A stretch of DNA of 64,000 nt from CADEED01 sp035286365 (GTDB taxonomy: Bacteria > Pseudomonadota > Gammaproteobacteria > Steroidobacterales > Steroidobacteraceae), in assembly GCA_035286365.1 (NCBI GenBank), contig DATHJZ010000069.1, forward strand, positions 14,729-78,728, in the 5' to 3' direction. A model generated the notes under the pieces. The model had not been told where the DNA came from. It was given only the letters and a program-made list of their open reading frames with translations, and did not search any database. Within the stretch, counting starts at the first letter, position 1. Each line of letters begins with the position of its first letter. The position numbers were made by a program, and so were the translations under genes. Positions 43,913 to 53,044 of this stretch are shown piece after piece.

Positions 43913-45502
43913 ATGCCTGCTTTTTCGAAGTTCGGCCGCCGGCTCGGCGGTCTCTTCGTGCTGCTCGGAGTGTTCGTGGCGAGCGCCGCGGCCGCACCAC
44001 CCGCCGCCCCGATGGTCACGGCCGGCGCGGACATCAAGCAACTGCAGTTCGACTGGCAGATCGTGCCGCGGTCCAACTACTACGAACTGTGGTTCAAGGC
44101 GGACAACGGCTCCTCCCCGGCCCGCTTAAGCGAACAGGTCCCCTGGCGGCCGCGTGCACTCACGCGAGTGTCCGCACACCTGCTCGACTGGCAGCAGGCT
44201 CGCTATATCGTGAAGGCCTGCAATCCTTCAGGTTGTGGCCAGTCGGCGCCGCTCGCCGTCGAGGACCTGATGTTCGACGCAGTCGGCTATTTCAAGCCGA
44301 GCCAGACGCGTCCCCTGGGCGCATTTGGCGTCGCGATGACGCTATCCGAAGACGGCCAGACGATGGCCGTGGTCGCGAACGGCGATCCCTCGACCGGTGC
44401 GGATCAACACGGCACTGTGGCGGTGTACGTGTTTGCGAAATCCGGCAGCCAGTGGCGCCAGCAGGCGCGCCTGGTTCCCAATCCGTCCAATCTCAACAAT
44501 GGCGAGACACCGGCGATTTCGCTGAGCGGCAACGGCAATGTACTCGCCCTCGGCTTGTTGGCCGCCGATCCGATTGGACCTGCGCCGTCCTCGGTGTCCG
44601 GTTCCGTGTATGTGTTTCGCCGCACGGGCACAACGTGGATCCAGCAACAGCGGATCGATCGGCGACCCGCGGATTCCTTTCTCGGCTACATCACCAGGCT
44701 CGATGAGGCTGGCAACACGTTGTTAGTCGTCAGCGCGAGCCAGGGCGGGACCGCGAAAGTCTACAAGTACGCGCTTGGCATATGGAACTTGTCAGGCAGC
44801 GTGCCGGGACCCGGCGGCGGAACCAATTGCAACGCCATCACGCTGAGCGGTGACGGCCTCACCATCGCGCGCACCTGCCGTTGGCCGCAGGGCACCGCGA
44901 TGAAATTGCAATTGTTCACGGGCAGCGCCTGGACGATGAGCGAGGTACGGCCGCTCACCACGCACGCGCCGGACTACGAGATCTACGAGATCGCGACCAG
45001 CTACGACGCCGGGATCATCTCGGCTGCGGAGTTCCCGACCGGCAATGAGGCCGATCAGTTTCCGTCGGTGCACGTCATCGATCGGCTGCGCGGCACTTCG
45101 GATGCGTTGACTCCTTATTGGCCTTGCCTGGATCAATGGCGGAGCGCGTTCGGGAGAAACCTCGCGGTGAGCCGCGACGGCACCTTCATCGCGGTTTCTG
45201 ATCCGGCCGACAAATGCGTCGCTACGGGATCGCATCGATTCAACTCGGGAACCGGGCCGCAAGCGACCGGCGCCGTCTACATCTTTCAGCATCACAGTTC
45301 CGGCAGCTGGCCGTATCGCCGCGTTCTCAAGGCCAACAATTCGCTGGTCGGCAACGAGAACTTCAGCGGCGCGCTCGCGTTCGCCGAAAACGGCAAGACC
45401 TTCGCGGTCGCGCAGGTGGGCGACAACAGTGCCGCCACGGGCATCAACGGCGACCGCACTGACAACTCGAAGGTGGCTGCCGGCGCCGTCTGGCTCTACT
45501 GA
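43913..45502 (+). CDS. Secreted Fn3 + beta-propeller protein, array copy 1
   Basis: 529 residues from ATG 43913 (GAGGGAG upstream). Signal peptide ends at SAAAA-PP. Residues ~28-118 form an Fn3-like domain: QLQFDWQIVPRSNYYELWFKA, WRPRALTRVSAHLLDW, YIVKACNPSGCG. The rest is a propeller with FG-GAP/integrin-like blades (LSEDGQTMAVVANGDP, GTVAVYVFAKSGSQWRQQARL, AVSRDGTFIAVSDPAD, GAVYIFQ) and ends SAATGINGDRTDNS...GAVWLY. First of five paralogs, eight bases before copy 2. Propellers of this type usually bind proteins or glycans; partner unknown. Confidence 0.85.
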   Translation: MPAFSKFGRRLGGLFVLLGVFVASAAAAPPAAPMVTAGADIKQLQFDWQIVPRSNYYELWFKADNGSSPARLSEQVPWRPRALTRVSAHLLDWQQARYIVKACNPSGCGQSAPLAVEDLMFDAVGYFKPSQTRPLGAFGVAMTLSEDGQTMAVVANGDPSTGADQHGTVAVYVFAKSGSQWRQQARLVPNPSNLNNGETPAISLSGNGNVLALGLLAADPIGPAPSSVSGSVYVFRRTGTTWIQQQRIDRRPADSFLGYITRLDEAGNTLLVVSASQGGTAKVYKYALGIWNLSGSVPGPGGGTNCNAITLSGDGLTIARTCRWPQGTAMKLQLFTGSAWTMSEVRPLTTHAPDYEIYEIATSYDAGIISAAEFPTGNEADQFPSVHVIDRLRGTSDALTPYWPCLDQWRSAFGRNLAVSRDGTFIAVSDPADKCVATGSHRFNSGTGPQATGAVYIFQHHSSGSWPYRRVLKANNSLVGNENFSGALAFAENGKTFAVAQVGDNSAATGINGDRTDNSKVAAGAVWLY

Positions 45503-45510
45503 GGAACGTC

Positions 45511-47094
45511 ATGAACTTTTATACGACGAAGGGATTCTTCGCATTCGCACTCACCTTGCTGGGTGCTTCGCCAGCATTCACCGCGCCGCCGGTGGCGCCG
45601 CAGGTCACCGTGGGCGCGGAGATCAAGCAGCTGCACTTCGACTGGAGCATCGTGCCGCGCTCGAACTACTACGAGTTCTGGTTCAAGGCAAACAACGGTG
45701 CGCCCTGGGTCAAGTTCTCCGAGCTTCAGCCGTGGCAACCGCACGCGGTCAACAACATTTCGGCGCATCTGCTCGACTGGGACCAGGCGCGTTACCAGAT
45801 CAAGGCATGCAACTTCTCGGGCTGCACGCCCTCCCCCGAACTCGCGGTGCACGACCGCATGTTCGAGAGCATTGGCTACTTCAAGCCGAGTGGCAGCTAC
45901 CGCGCCGCGAGATTCGGCTCAAGTGCTTCGATCTCGGAAGACGGGCAAACCATCGCGGCGTTCGCCGCCGATGAACCCGTTCCAGGCGGTCACGTCAGTA
46001 CGCTTTACATCTTCGCCAAGGTGAACGGCTCCTGGCAGCAGCAGAAGCGCATCATCCCGTCCACCACTGTGCCGGATCGGCACAACGTCGGCGAATTCTT
46101 TGAGGGCCAGAACACGGTTGCCCTGAGTGCCGACGGCAACCGGCTCGTGACTTCGCTGCTCGTATGTGACGCGCCAGGCGGCACTTGTGATCACATGCTG
46201 TCGGTATGGCATCGGAGCGGCCCGACCTGGACGCGGGAGTACCAGGTCGTCGGCCAGAGCATTTACAGCTATTTGGATCCGGTGCAAATCAACGAAGCAG
46301 GCGATCGAATTCTGATCGGCGCCGGGAATGAGCTGGCGATTTTCGAGCGCACCGCGGCCGGCTGGACGAAGCACGCGCCGCTGCCAGCCGTGCCCGCTAA
46401 CTACCTTTGCGACTACACCGGGCTGAGCGGTGACGGCATGACTCTCGCACATGCGTGCTATGTCGGCACCGGGGTGCACTTGTTGATCGCGAAAGCACCG
46501 GGATGGAACATTACCCAGGACTACGCGCTGTCGTGGCCCCTGCGCCACGCGTTCGGCGGCTTCGCGATCGACTATGCGGGCGCGACGGTAGCGCTCGCGA
46601 CCAACAGTGAAACCATCGAGGCCCCGCCGCCCGATGCGCGCTCGCAGGTGCAGGTGCTCAGATTGGCAAATGGGTCCTTGTCGACCGCGATTATCCGCGC
46701 GGAAGGCTGGACGCCGAGCTACCGCAACTTCATCGGCGGCGCGCTCGCGCTGAGCCGGGATGGAAGTCTGCTCGCTGTCGGCGACTCTTCGGATCAGGGG
46801 CTGGGGCGCGGCGTGCTATCTCCACCCTTGCAGGCAGGCGATCCCGCCGCCGTCTTCCAGACGGGCGCGACGTCTATCTATGAGCTGCGCCCGGCCGGAC
46901 CGCACTTGCGGCGGGTGATCAAACCGAACGATCTGGTCCCGCGCTATCGGTTCAACGACCAGCCGCTGGCGTTCGCGAACAACGGCAAGACCTTGCTGAT
47001 CGCCGATTCGGAAGACTCGAGCAATGCAACCGGAATCAACGGCGACCGTGACGACACGTCATTTTCCTCTGCGGGCGCGCTGTGGCTGTATTGA
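45511..47094 (+). CDS. Secreted Fn3 + beta-propeller protein, array copy 2
   Basis: 527 residues. Signal peptide FFAFALTLLGASPAFTA. Same plan as copy 1: Fn3-like ~25-115 (HFDWSIVPRSNYYEFWFKAN, ACNFSGCTPSPELAVHDRM) then blades such as ISEDGQTIAAFAAD and LALSRDGSLLAVGDSSD, ending NATGINGDRDDTS...GALWLY. It is closest to copy 3: both share an unbroken run from FSGCTPSPELAV through FKPSGSYR, so 2 and 3 look like the youngest duplicates. The ribosome site GAGGAA begins within the stop codon of copy 1. Confidence 0.85.
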   Translation: MNFYTTKGFFAFALTLLGASPAFTAPPVAPQVTVGAEIKQLHFDWSIVPRSNYYEFWFKANNGAPWVKFSELQPWQPHAVNNISAHLLDWDQARYQIKACNFSGCTPSPELAVHDRMFESIGYFKPSGSYRAARFGSSASISEDGQTIAAFAADEPVPGGHVSTLYIFAKVNGSWQQQKRIIPSTTVPDRHNVGEFFEGQNTVALSADGNRLVTSLLVCDAPGGTCDHMLSVWHRSGPTWTREYQVVGQSIYSYLDPVQINEAGDRILIGAGNELAIFERTAAGWTKHAPLPAVPANYLCDYTGLSGDGMTLAHACYVGTGVHLLIAKAPGWNITQDYALSWPLRHAFGGFAIDYAGATVALATNSETIEAPPPDARSQVQVLRLANGSLSTAIIRAEGWTPSYRNFIGGALALSRDGSLLAVGDSSDQGLGRGVLSPPLQAGDPAAVFQTGATSIYELRPAGPHLRRVIKPNDLVPRYRFNDQPLAFANNGKTLLIADSEDSSNATGINGDRDDTSFSSAGALWLY

Positions 47095-47102
47095 GGTACA
47101 CA

Positions 47103-48689
47103 ATGAACGTTCACACGATGAAGAGAGTCGGCGCGCTCGTGCTCGGCTTGTTAGGCCCCCAGGTGTCTTTCGCCACGCCGCCTGCGGCCCCGCAGGTCAC
47201 CGTCGGCGCGGACATAAAACAGCTGCATTTCGACTGGGACATCGTTCCCCGATCGAACTACTACGAGTTCTGGTTCAAGGCGAACGACGGCGCGCCGTAC
47301 GTCAAGTTCAGCGAACTCGAGCCCTGGCAGCCGCAGGCGACCAACAACATCTCGGCCCATCTACTGGACTGGAGCCAGGCACGTTATCAGATCAAGGCAT
47401 GCAACTTCTCGGGATGCACGCCCTCGCCCGAGCTCGCGGTGCACGATCGGATGTTCGAGAGCATTGGCTACTTCAAGCCGAGCGGGAGCTACCGCAACGG
47501 AAACTTCGGCAACTCCGCCGCAATCTCGGAAGACGGAAAGACCATCGCGGTTTTCGCCGGCAACGAGCCTGTCGCTGGCGGCAATGTCGCTTCGGTTTAC
47601 TTGTTTACAAAAGTAAATGGCGCGTGGCACCAGCAGAAGCGGATCGTTCCGTCGACCACGGCGCCGGGACTTCACAACGTCGGACTAGTCTATCCGGCCT
47701 CGGGAGCGCTATCCCTGAGTGGCGATGGCAACCGACTCATGACTTCGATGCCCCTCTGCCTTTCTGCCGACAGCAGCTGCCGCCAGATGCTGTCCGTCTG
47801 GGTCCGAAGTGGAACGACATGGACGCGCGAGTATCAAGTCGTCGGACAGAGTCAATTTGTCGTGGCGACGGCGCAGATGAACGAAGCCGGCGATCGCATC
47901 GTTTACCGCGCCTCGAACTACAACCAACCACTGGAAATGCTCGAGCGCACGACAGCCGGCTGGACGAAACACGCTCCGATTCCGCAAGACCCGGATGGTT
48001 ATGGCTGCGGGGTCTGGCTGAGCGGCGACGGGGCCACGATCGCACGCGCCTGCTCGTACAACCCCACGCCAAGCGAGGAATATCAGACACATCTGGTCAT
48101 TGCGCGAGCGCCGGCCTGGAACATCGTCTACGACTTCAAACTCGAATGGCCGAGCGGTCATCCCTACGGAGGCTTCGCGATCGACTACGCGGGAACCACT
48201 GTGGCTTTTGCCTCGAGCATTTTGGTCGACTATCCGCTCGCAGACCAACGACCCCAGGTGCAGGTGCTCAGGATCGCGGACGGCGACCTCTCCACTTCTA
48301 TTTTGCATGCCGGTAGTTGGGCGCCAGCCGAATACGGCACTTTCGGCCGTGCGCTCGCGCTGAGCCGCGATGGGGGACTGCTCGCAATCAGCAATGGGCA
48401 CGACCGTGGCTTGGGGCGTGGAGTCCTTTCGCCACCGTTGCTTGCGGGCACCGTCAAAACCGGCGCGACTTCAATCTTTGAGCTCCGTCCGAACGGGCCG
48501 CGCCTGCGCAGGACGATCAAACCGGAAAGTGACAGGCCCGACGCACGTTTGAGGGATTCACTGTCGTTCGCCAACAACGGCAGGACTTTGCTGATCGCAG
48601 ATCCCGACGACGCAAGTAGGGCGATGGGAATCAATGGCGATCGTGACGACACATCACTGCCTGGCGCTGGCGCTCTCTGGCTCTACTGA
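47103..48689 (+). CDS. Secreted Fn3 + beta-propeller protein, array copy 3
   Basis: 528 residues from ATG 47103, with GAGG overlapping the stop of copy 2. Signal peptide (VGALVLGLLGPQVSFA). Fn3-like domain with QLHFDWDIVPRSNYYEFWFKAND, then propeller blades (ISEDGKTIAVFAGNEP, SVYLFTKVNGAWHQQKR, LALSRDGGLLAISNGHDRG) and the shared end RAMGINGDRDDTS...GALWLY. Sister of copy 2. Cys pairs inside blades (LCLSADSSC) suggest disulfides, in line with export. Confidence 0.85.
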   Translation: MNVHTMKRVGALVLGLLGPQVSFATPPAAPQVTVGADIKQLHFDWDIVPRSNYYEFWFKANDGAPYVKFSELEPWQPQATNNISAHLLDWSQARYQIKACNFSGCTPSPELAVHDRMFESIGYFKPSGSYRNGNFGNSAAISEDGKTIAVFAGNEPVAGGNVASVYLFTKVNGAWHQQKRIVPSTTAPGLHNVGLVYPASGALSLSGDGNRLMTSMPLCLSADSSCRQMLSVWVRSGTTWTREYQVVGQSQFVVATAQMNEAGDRIVYRASNYNQPLEMLERTTAGWTKHAPIPQDPDGYGCGVWLSGDGATIARACSYNPTPSEEYQTHLVIARAPAWNIVYDFKLEWPSGHPYGGFAIDYAGTTVAFASSILVDYPLADQRPQVQVLRIADGDLSTSILHAGSWAPAEYGTFGRALALSRDGGLLAISNGHDRGLGRGVLSPPLLAGTVKTGATSIFELRPNGPRLRRTIKPESDRPDARLRDSLSFANNGRTLLIADPDDASRAMGINGDRDDTSLPGAGALWLY

Positions 48690-48698
48690 GGAAGCATC

Positions 48699-50255
48699 AT
48701 GAGCAAACGTACAACCAACACGATGGCCGCCGCTCTGGCGCTTGGCCTGGCAGGCACCGCATCAGTGCTTGCCGCGCCGCCCGCGGCACCCCAAGTCACC
48801 GTCGGCGCGGACATCAAGCAGCTGCAGTTCGACTGGGACATCGTCCCACGATCTAACTACTACGAACTGTGGTTCAAGGCGAACAACGCGGCGCCGTACG
48901 TGAAGTTCAGCGAATCGGAGCCGTGGCGGCCGCGCATCCTGAGCAGCGTGTCCGCTCACCTGCTCGACTGGAACCAGGCGCGTTACCAGGTGCGGGCCTG
49001 CAACCCATCGGGCTGCGGAGTTTCACCGGACATCGCGGTGACCGATCTGCAGCAGCAGACGCTCGGCTATTTCAAATCCTCGCACCCGGCGCAGAATGGC
49101 AGTTACGGACACACACTGTTGCTGTCGGAGGACGGGCAGACGCTCGTGGTGAGCGCGCCGTTCGAGGCCGATGTACCGGCCGCTTACATCTATCGCAAGG
49201 TGCAAGGGCAATGGCGCGAGGAAGCGCGCATCGAGCCCGGTAACTACACCGGCTTCGGCCACGGCATCGAGTTCTCGTTGAGCTACGACGCCAATGTCCT
49301 CGCGATCTCGACGCACGACATCACCGACGGTGTGAATGCCGAAGGCGCGGTCTACATCTACCGGCGCAGTGGCAACGCGTGGACATTCGATTCCCGCCTG
49401 GTTGGCGGCGCGCGCCAGGAGTTCGAGACTTTCGGCGCAAATCCGACGCTGGTGGGAGTGGGCAATATGCTCATGGTGTCGTACAGCTTTGGCGATTCCG
49501 AGCTGTACGAATATCGCAATGGCGGCTGGAAAGTGAATCGACGGTTTACAGCGCCCCCCGGCGCGGGGCCCGTCGTCATGGCGGGCGACGGCCAGGTGTT
49601 CGCGCGCTGCCGGCGAGCCAACGGCGCCATCGTGGTCGAAATCCAGCGGCTGGCCGCGGCCAATACGCCGCTCGAATCCATCACCGTCGCGAGCAGTAAC
49701 CGGCAGCATTATTGCGAGAGCATCACCACCGACTACCTGGGCGACTTCGTCGCAGTCGGGCACGGCCCGCGCGGGCCTTCCGCGCCCGCGTGGGACCCGG
49801 AAGTGTCGATCATTCGCCGCATTCAGTATGTCTATCAGACGGCTGCCACACTGCGGCCCGGCGCCTGGCAGACAACCAGCGGCGAGCGACGCTCTGCTTT
49901 CGGCCATTCAGTCGCGCTCAGTCGTGAAAGCTCCATGATCGCCGTGGGCGACGTAAACGACTCCGGCCGGGGCCACGACGTGAACTCGCCACCGCTCACC
50001 GCCGGTACCGTCGCGACCGGCGCGGTATATGTTTTCCAGCGCCAGGGAAATTCATTCAGTCTGCGCCGAGTACTGAAACCGCACGTCATCAGCGCGCCGA
50101 AAACCGGGTTTGGCGCCGCCGTCTCGTTCGGCGACTACCACGGCGGCAAGACGCTCGCGGTCGGAGATCCGAGCGACAGCAGTTGGGCATCGGGAATTGG
50201 CGGCGACCGTGACAACACCTCACTGCCCTCGGCCGGCGCCGTCTGGCTTTACTGA
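48699..50255 (+). CDS. Secreted Fn3 + beta-propeller protein, array copy 4
   Basis: 518 residues. Ribosome site GAGGAA within the stop of copy 3. Signal peptide (AALALGLAGTASVLA). Fn3-like domain with QLQFDWDIVPRSNYYELWFKANN and VRACNPSGCGVSPDIAV. Blades include LSEDGQTLVVSAPFEAD, GAVYIYRRSGNAW, VALSRESSMIAVGDVND and GAVYVFQRQGNSFSLRRVLKP; the end is ASGIGGDRDNTS...GAVWLY. The most FG-GAP-like copy (GDPSDSSWASG). Confidence 0.85.
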   Translation: MSKRTTNTMAAALALGLAGTASVLAAPPAAPQVTVGADIKQLQFDWDIVPRSNYYELWFKANNAAPYVKFSESEPWRPRILSSVSAHLLDWNQARYQVRACNPSGCGVSPDIAVTDLQQQTLGYFKSSHPAQNGSYGHTLLLSEDGQTLVVSAPFEADVPAAYIYRKVQGQWREEARIEPGNYTGFGHGIEFSLSYDANVLAISTHDITDGVNAEGAVYIYRRSGNAWTFDSRLVGGARQEFETFGANPTLVGVGNMLMVSYSFGDSELYEYRNGGWKVNRRFTAPPGAGPVVMAGDGQVFARCRRANGAIVVEIQRLAAANTPLESITVASSNRQHYCESITTDYLGDFVAVGHGPRGPSAPAWDPEVSIIRRIQYVYQTAATLRPGAWQTTSGERRSAFGHSVALSRESSMIAVGDVNDSGRGHDVNSPPLTAGTVATGAVYVFQRQGNSFSLRRVLKPHVISAPKTGFGAAVSFGDYHGGKTLAVGDPSDSSWASGIGGDRDNTSLPSAGAVWLY

Positions 50256-50264
50256 GACATGAAC

Positions 50265-51896
50265 ATGACCAATCAACGCTTCTCCGTACGTACACGTTTC
50301 TTGATTTCGGCGGCGGTCGGATCGCTGCTGTCGCTGACGGCCATTGCAGCGCTGGCAGCCCCGCCCGCCGCGCCGCAAGTCACGGTCGGAGCGGACGTCA
50401 AGCGACTCGACTTCGACTGGGAAATCGTTCCACGCTCCAACTATTACGAGCTCATGTTCAAAGCGAACAACGGCGCGCCGTACGTGAAGTTCAGCGAGTC
50501 GGTGCCGTGGCGGCCGCATCTGGCAAGCGCCGTTTCAGCGCACCTGCTCGACTGGGAGCAGGCGCGGTACCAGGTGAGGGCCTGCAATTTCTCGGGATGC
50601 AGCGCATCGGCTCCGATTCCCGTCGCCGGTTTCATGGCCGACACGATCGGCTACTTCAAGGCCGGGCGACTGCACAACAATGGCCGTTTCGGTATCGCCA
50701 CCGCGATCTCGGAGGACGGCAACACGCTCGCGGCCTTCACCGCCGGAGAGACCGCGCCGGAGTTTCCGCAGGCCGCGGTATACGTGTTTGCGAAGATCGA
50801 CGGGCGCTGGCGGCAACAGGCGCGCCTGATTCCCCAGAGCAGCGTGGCGCCTTTCGAGAATGTCGGGTTGAGACGCGGCTCGGAAACCACGCTGTCGCTG
50901 AGCGCGGATGGCAACGTGTTGGTCGCAGGAATGGCGTTTGCCGATCTCAGTCGCGATCTGGATTCCGGCGGTGTGACTATCTACCGCAGGTCGGGTGGAC
51001 AATGGACCCAGGAACATCAGGTCATCCACGTGCAGACGTTTTCCGGCTACGTGGGTTCGTTCTATTCCGAAGTCGACCATGCGGGCGAACACATCCTGTT
51101 TCGCCCCGGCGGCTTCGAACCAGCCGAAATGCTCGTGCACGGCCCAGCCGGCTGGACCAGCCATGCCCTTCAGCAGCCACCGTCCGATCTGCGCAACGGA
51201 TACGGATGCGCAGCGCCGCGGCTGAGTGGCGATGGCGCATCCATCGCCTGGGCCTGTACGCAACTGCTCGCCCTGAACAATCAAGTCCTGTTCGTGTCCC
51301 GGCCGCCGGGTTGGCAGCTGTCGGGCCAGGCACCGATCGATTTCCCGGACGGTCACCTGATCAATCACGTGGCGATAGATTACGCCGGCACCACGATCGC
51401 CGTGGGCAGCGCCGCCGTCACGCAACCAATCAACGACCCGCGCAACCAGGTACGCGTGTACCGCGCCGTCTCGACGTCGAACAACGAATGGAACATCTCG
51501 GCGCCGATCCACGCCGGGGACTGGACGGCGTCCGATGACAACCAGTTCGGTGCCGACCTGGCGCTGAGTCGCGACGGGAAGTTGCTCGCCATCCTGGATA
51601 CGCGCGACGAGGGTTTGGGGACGGGCGTGCTCTCACCACCGCTGCTGCCGGGCACCGAGCCCACGGGCGCGACATACATATTCGAGTTGCGCACGCAGGG
51701 CCCGTTCCTCCGGCGCGTGCTCAAGCCTAACAACCCGATCCCGGTCGGCGGGCTGTTCGAAGGCAAGGTCCGGTTCGCCAACAATGGCAAGACTCTCGTC
51801 GTGTCCGAGCCCGACGAACCCGGCAACTCTTCGGGGATCGACGGCGACCGCTTGTTGGGCGGGCGTCCGCGCACCGGCGCGGTCTGGCTGTACTGA
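50265..51896 (+). CDS. Secreted Fn3 + beta-propeller protein, array copy 5
   Basis: 543 residues from ATG 50265; an ATG at 50259 is too close to the GAGA ribosome site, and 50265 gives the nine-base spacing seen between the other copies. Signal peptide (FLISAAVGSLLSLTAIAALA). Fn3-like domain RLDFDWEIVPRSNYYELMFKANN; blades ISEDGNTLAAFTAG, AVYVFAKIDGRWRQQARL, LALSRDGKLLAILDTRDEG; end SSGIDGDR...GAVWLY. Most diverged C-terminus of the five. Confidence 0.85.
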   Translation: MTNQRFSVRTRFLISAAVGSLLSLTAIAALAAPPAAPQVTVGADVKRLDFDWEIVPRSNYYELMFKANNGAPYVKFSESVPWRPHLASAVSAHLLDWEQARYQVRACNFSGCSASAPIPVAGFMADTIGYFKAGRLHNNGRFGIATAISEDGNTLAAFTAGETAPEFPQAAVYVFAKIDGRWRQQARLIPQSSVAPFENVGLRRGSETTLSLSADGNVLVAGMAFADLSRDLDSGGVTIYRRSGGQWTQEHQVIHVQTFSGYVGSFYSEVDHAGEHILFRPGGFEPAEMLVHGPAGWTSHALQQPPSDLRNGYGCAAPRLSGDGASIAWACTQLLALNNQVLFVSRPPGWQLSGQAPIDFPDGHLINHVAIDYAGTTIAVGSAAVTQPINDPRNQVRVYRAVSTSNNEWNISAPIHAGDWTASDDNQFGADLALSRDGKLLAILDTRDEGLGTGVLSPPLLPGTEPTGATYIFELRTQGPFLRRVLKPNNPIPVGGLFEGKVRFANNGKTLVVSEPDEPGNSSGIDGDRLLGGRPRTGAVWLY

Positions 51897-52024
51897 GGAA
51901 AGAAAAGGGGACGGCTTTCCCTGGCGACGGCAGCACGCTTTCTCTCATGCCATCCGTCACCGGAAATCTCCACTTCGTCAAAATCTTCTTCACCGCAGGA
52001 TTCCATGTCCCGAAACTTGGGCAC

Positions 52025-52288
52025 ATGAAATTCGACTTCCAGAAGTTCTACCAGGCGGTCAATGCCAAACGCACCGCACGCGCCGCGTCCTGGCGGCAAG
52101 TGGCTCGCGAAATCGGCATCGGCAAATCCACTCTCGCGCGCATGGCGCAGAACAAGCGGCCGGACGCCGACGGCCTCGCGGCGCTGGCGTTCTGGGCCGA
52201 GATCAATCCGGCGGACTTCGTGTTCGTCGAGCAGCCGGCCGCGTCAGCGGAATCCGTGCAGCTCCTCGGCAATGCCATGACTGCCTGA
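52025..52288 (+). CDS. Small XRE/Cro-type helix-turn-helix protein
   Basis: 87 residues from ATG 52025. Nearly the whole protein is a Cro/C1-like helix-turn-helix: SWRQVAREIGIGKSTLARMAQNKRPDADGLAALAFWAEINPADF. It probably binds DNA or, as in some short family members, a partner protein. It lies 128 bp after the propeller array on the same strand and ends next to the convergent LytTR gene. A longer in-frame ATG (51947) adds 26 unlikely residues. Confidence 0.75.
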   Translation: MKFDFQKFYQAVNAKRTARAASWRQVAREIGIGKSTLARMAQNKRPDADGLAALAFWAEINPADFVFVEQPAASAESVQLLGNAMTA

Positions 52289-53044
52289 TCAGAAGGGATT
52301 TGCGGCCCAAGCCTTGATCTTCTCGTGATAAGTGCGGCTCGATTGCAGCCGCGCACCACCGTGCAATATCACCAGGTACTCCCCGTGCGGCCCGGTCTCG
52401 AGCTCCTGGATGTGCCGCAGATTCACGATCAGCGACCGGTGGATGCGCAGGAACATCGCCGGATCGAGCGAGGATTCGAGCGTGGCAATCGGCACGTGCA
52501 GCAAATGGCGTGACGCCTTCATATGCAGTTGCACGTAGTTTTCCGCCGCCTGCACGTACAGGATGTCCTCGACGCCCACGAATGAAATCTTGCCATTGGC
52601 CCGCAGCGCGATACGCGCCAGAAACGCAGGCGCAGCCGACAACTGCTGCAGCAGCGACGCCAGGTGGCGATTGTCCGGACCCTGGATGCGCAGGCGCTCG
52701 CGCACGCGGTTCAGCGCCTGGGAGAACCGCTCGCGCGTAACCGGCTTCAGTAGATAGTCGATGGCGTTCACCTCGAAGGCCTGGATCGCGTACTTGTCGT
52801 GCGCGGTGACGAAGATCACCGGCGGTATCGCGTCCGCGCCCAGCTCCTTGAGCACGCCGAAGCCGTCCATCGCGGGCATCTGCACGTCGAGCAGCACGAG
52901 GTCCGGCCGCTCGGTGCGAATCATCGCGACCGCCTCCGCGCCGTTGCGGGCCTGCGCCACGCCGCGCACCGATGCCTCCTCGCGCAGCAGCAGCAACATG
53001 CCTTCGCGCGCCAGCGGTTCATCGTCGACGATCAAAACGTTCAT
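52289..53044 (-). CDS. LytTR-family response regulator
   Basis: 251 residues. Receiver domain 1-120: acidic pocket DDE at 7-9, phospho-acceptor Asp53 in LVLLDVQMPAMDG, Lys in LLKPV. LytTR DNA-binding domain ~145-245: RIALRANGKISFVGVEDILYVQAAENYVQLH, FLRIHRSLIVNL. It binds direct-repeat sites upstream of target genes. It overlaps the kinase gene by ATGA (53041-53044), so the two form one signalling unit of the LytS/AlgZ-LytR/AlgR type. Confidence 0.95.
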   Translation of the reverse strand: MNVLIVDDEPLAREGMLLLLREEASVRGVAQARNGAEAVAMIRTERPDLVLLDVQMPAMDGFGVLKELGADAIPPVIFVTAHDKYAIQAFEVNAIDYLLKPVTRERFSQALNRVRERLRIQGPDNRHLASLLQQLSAAPAFLARIALRANGKISFVGVEDILYVQAAENYVQLHMKASRHLLHVPIATLESSLDPAMFLRIHRSLIVNLRHIQELETGPHGEYLVILHGGARLQSSRTYHEKIKAWAANPF

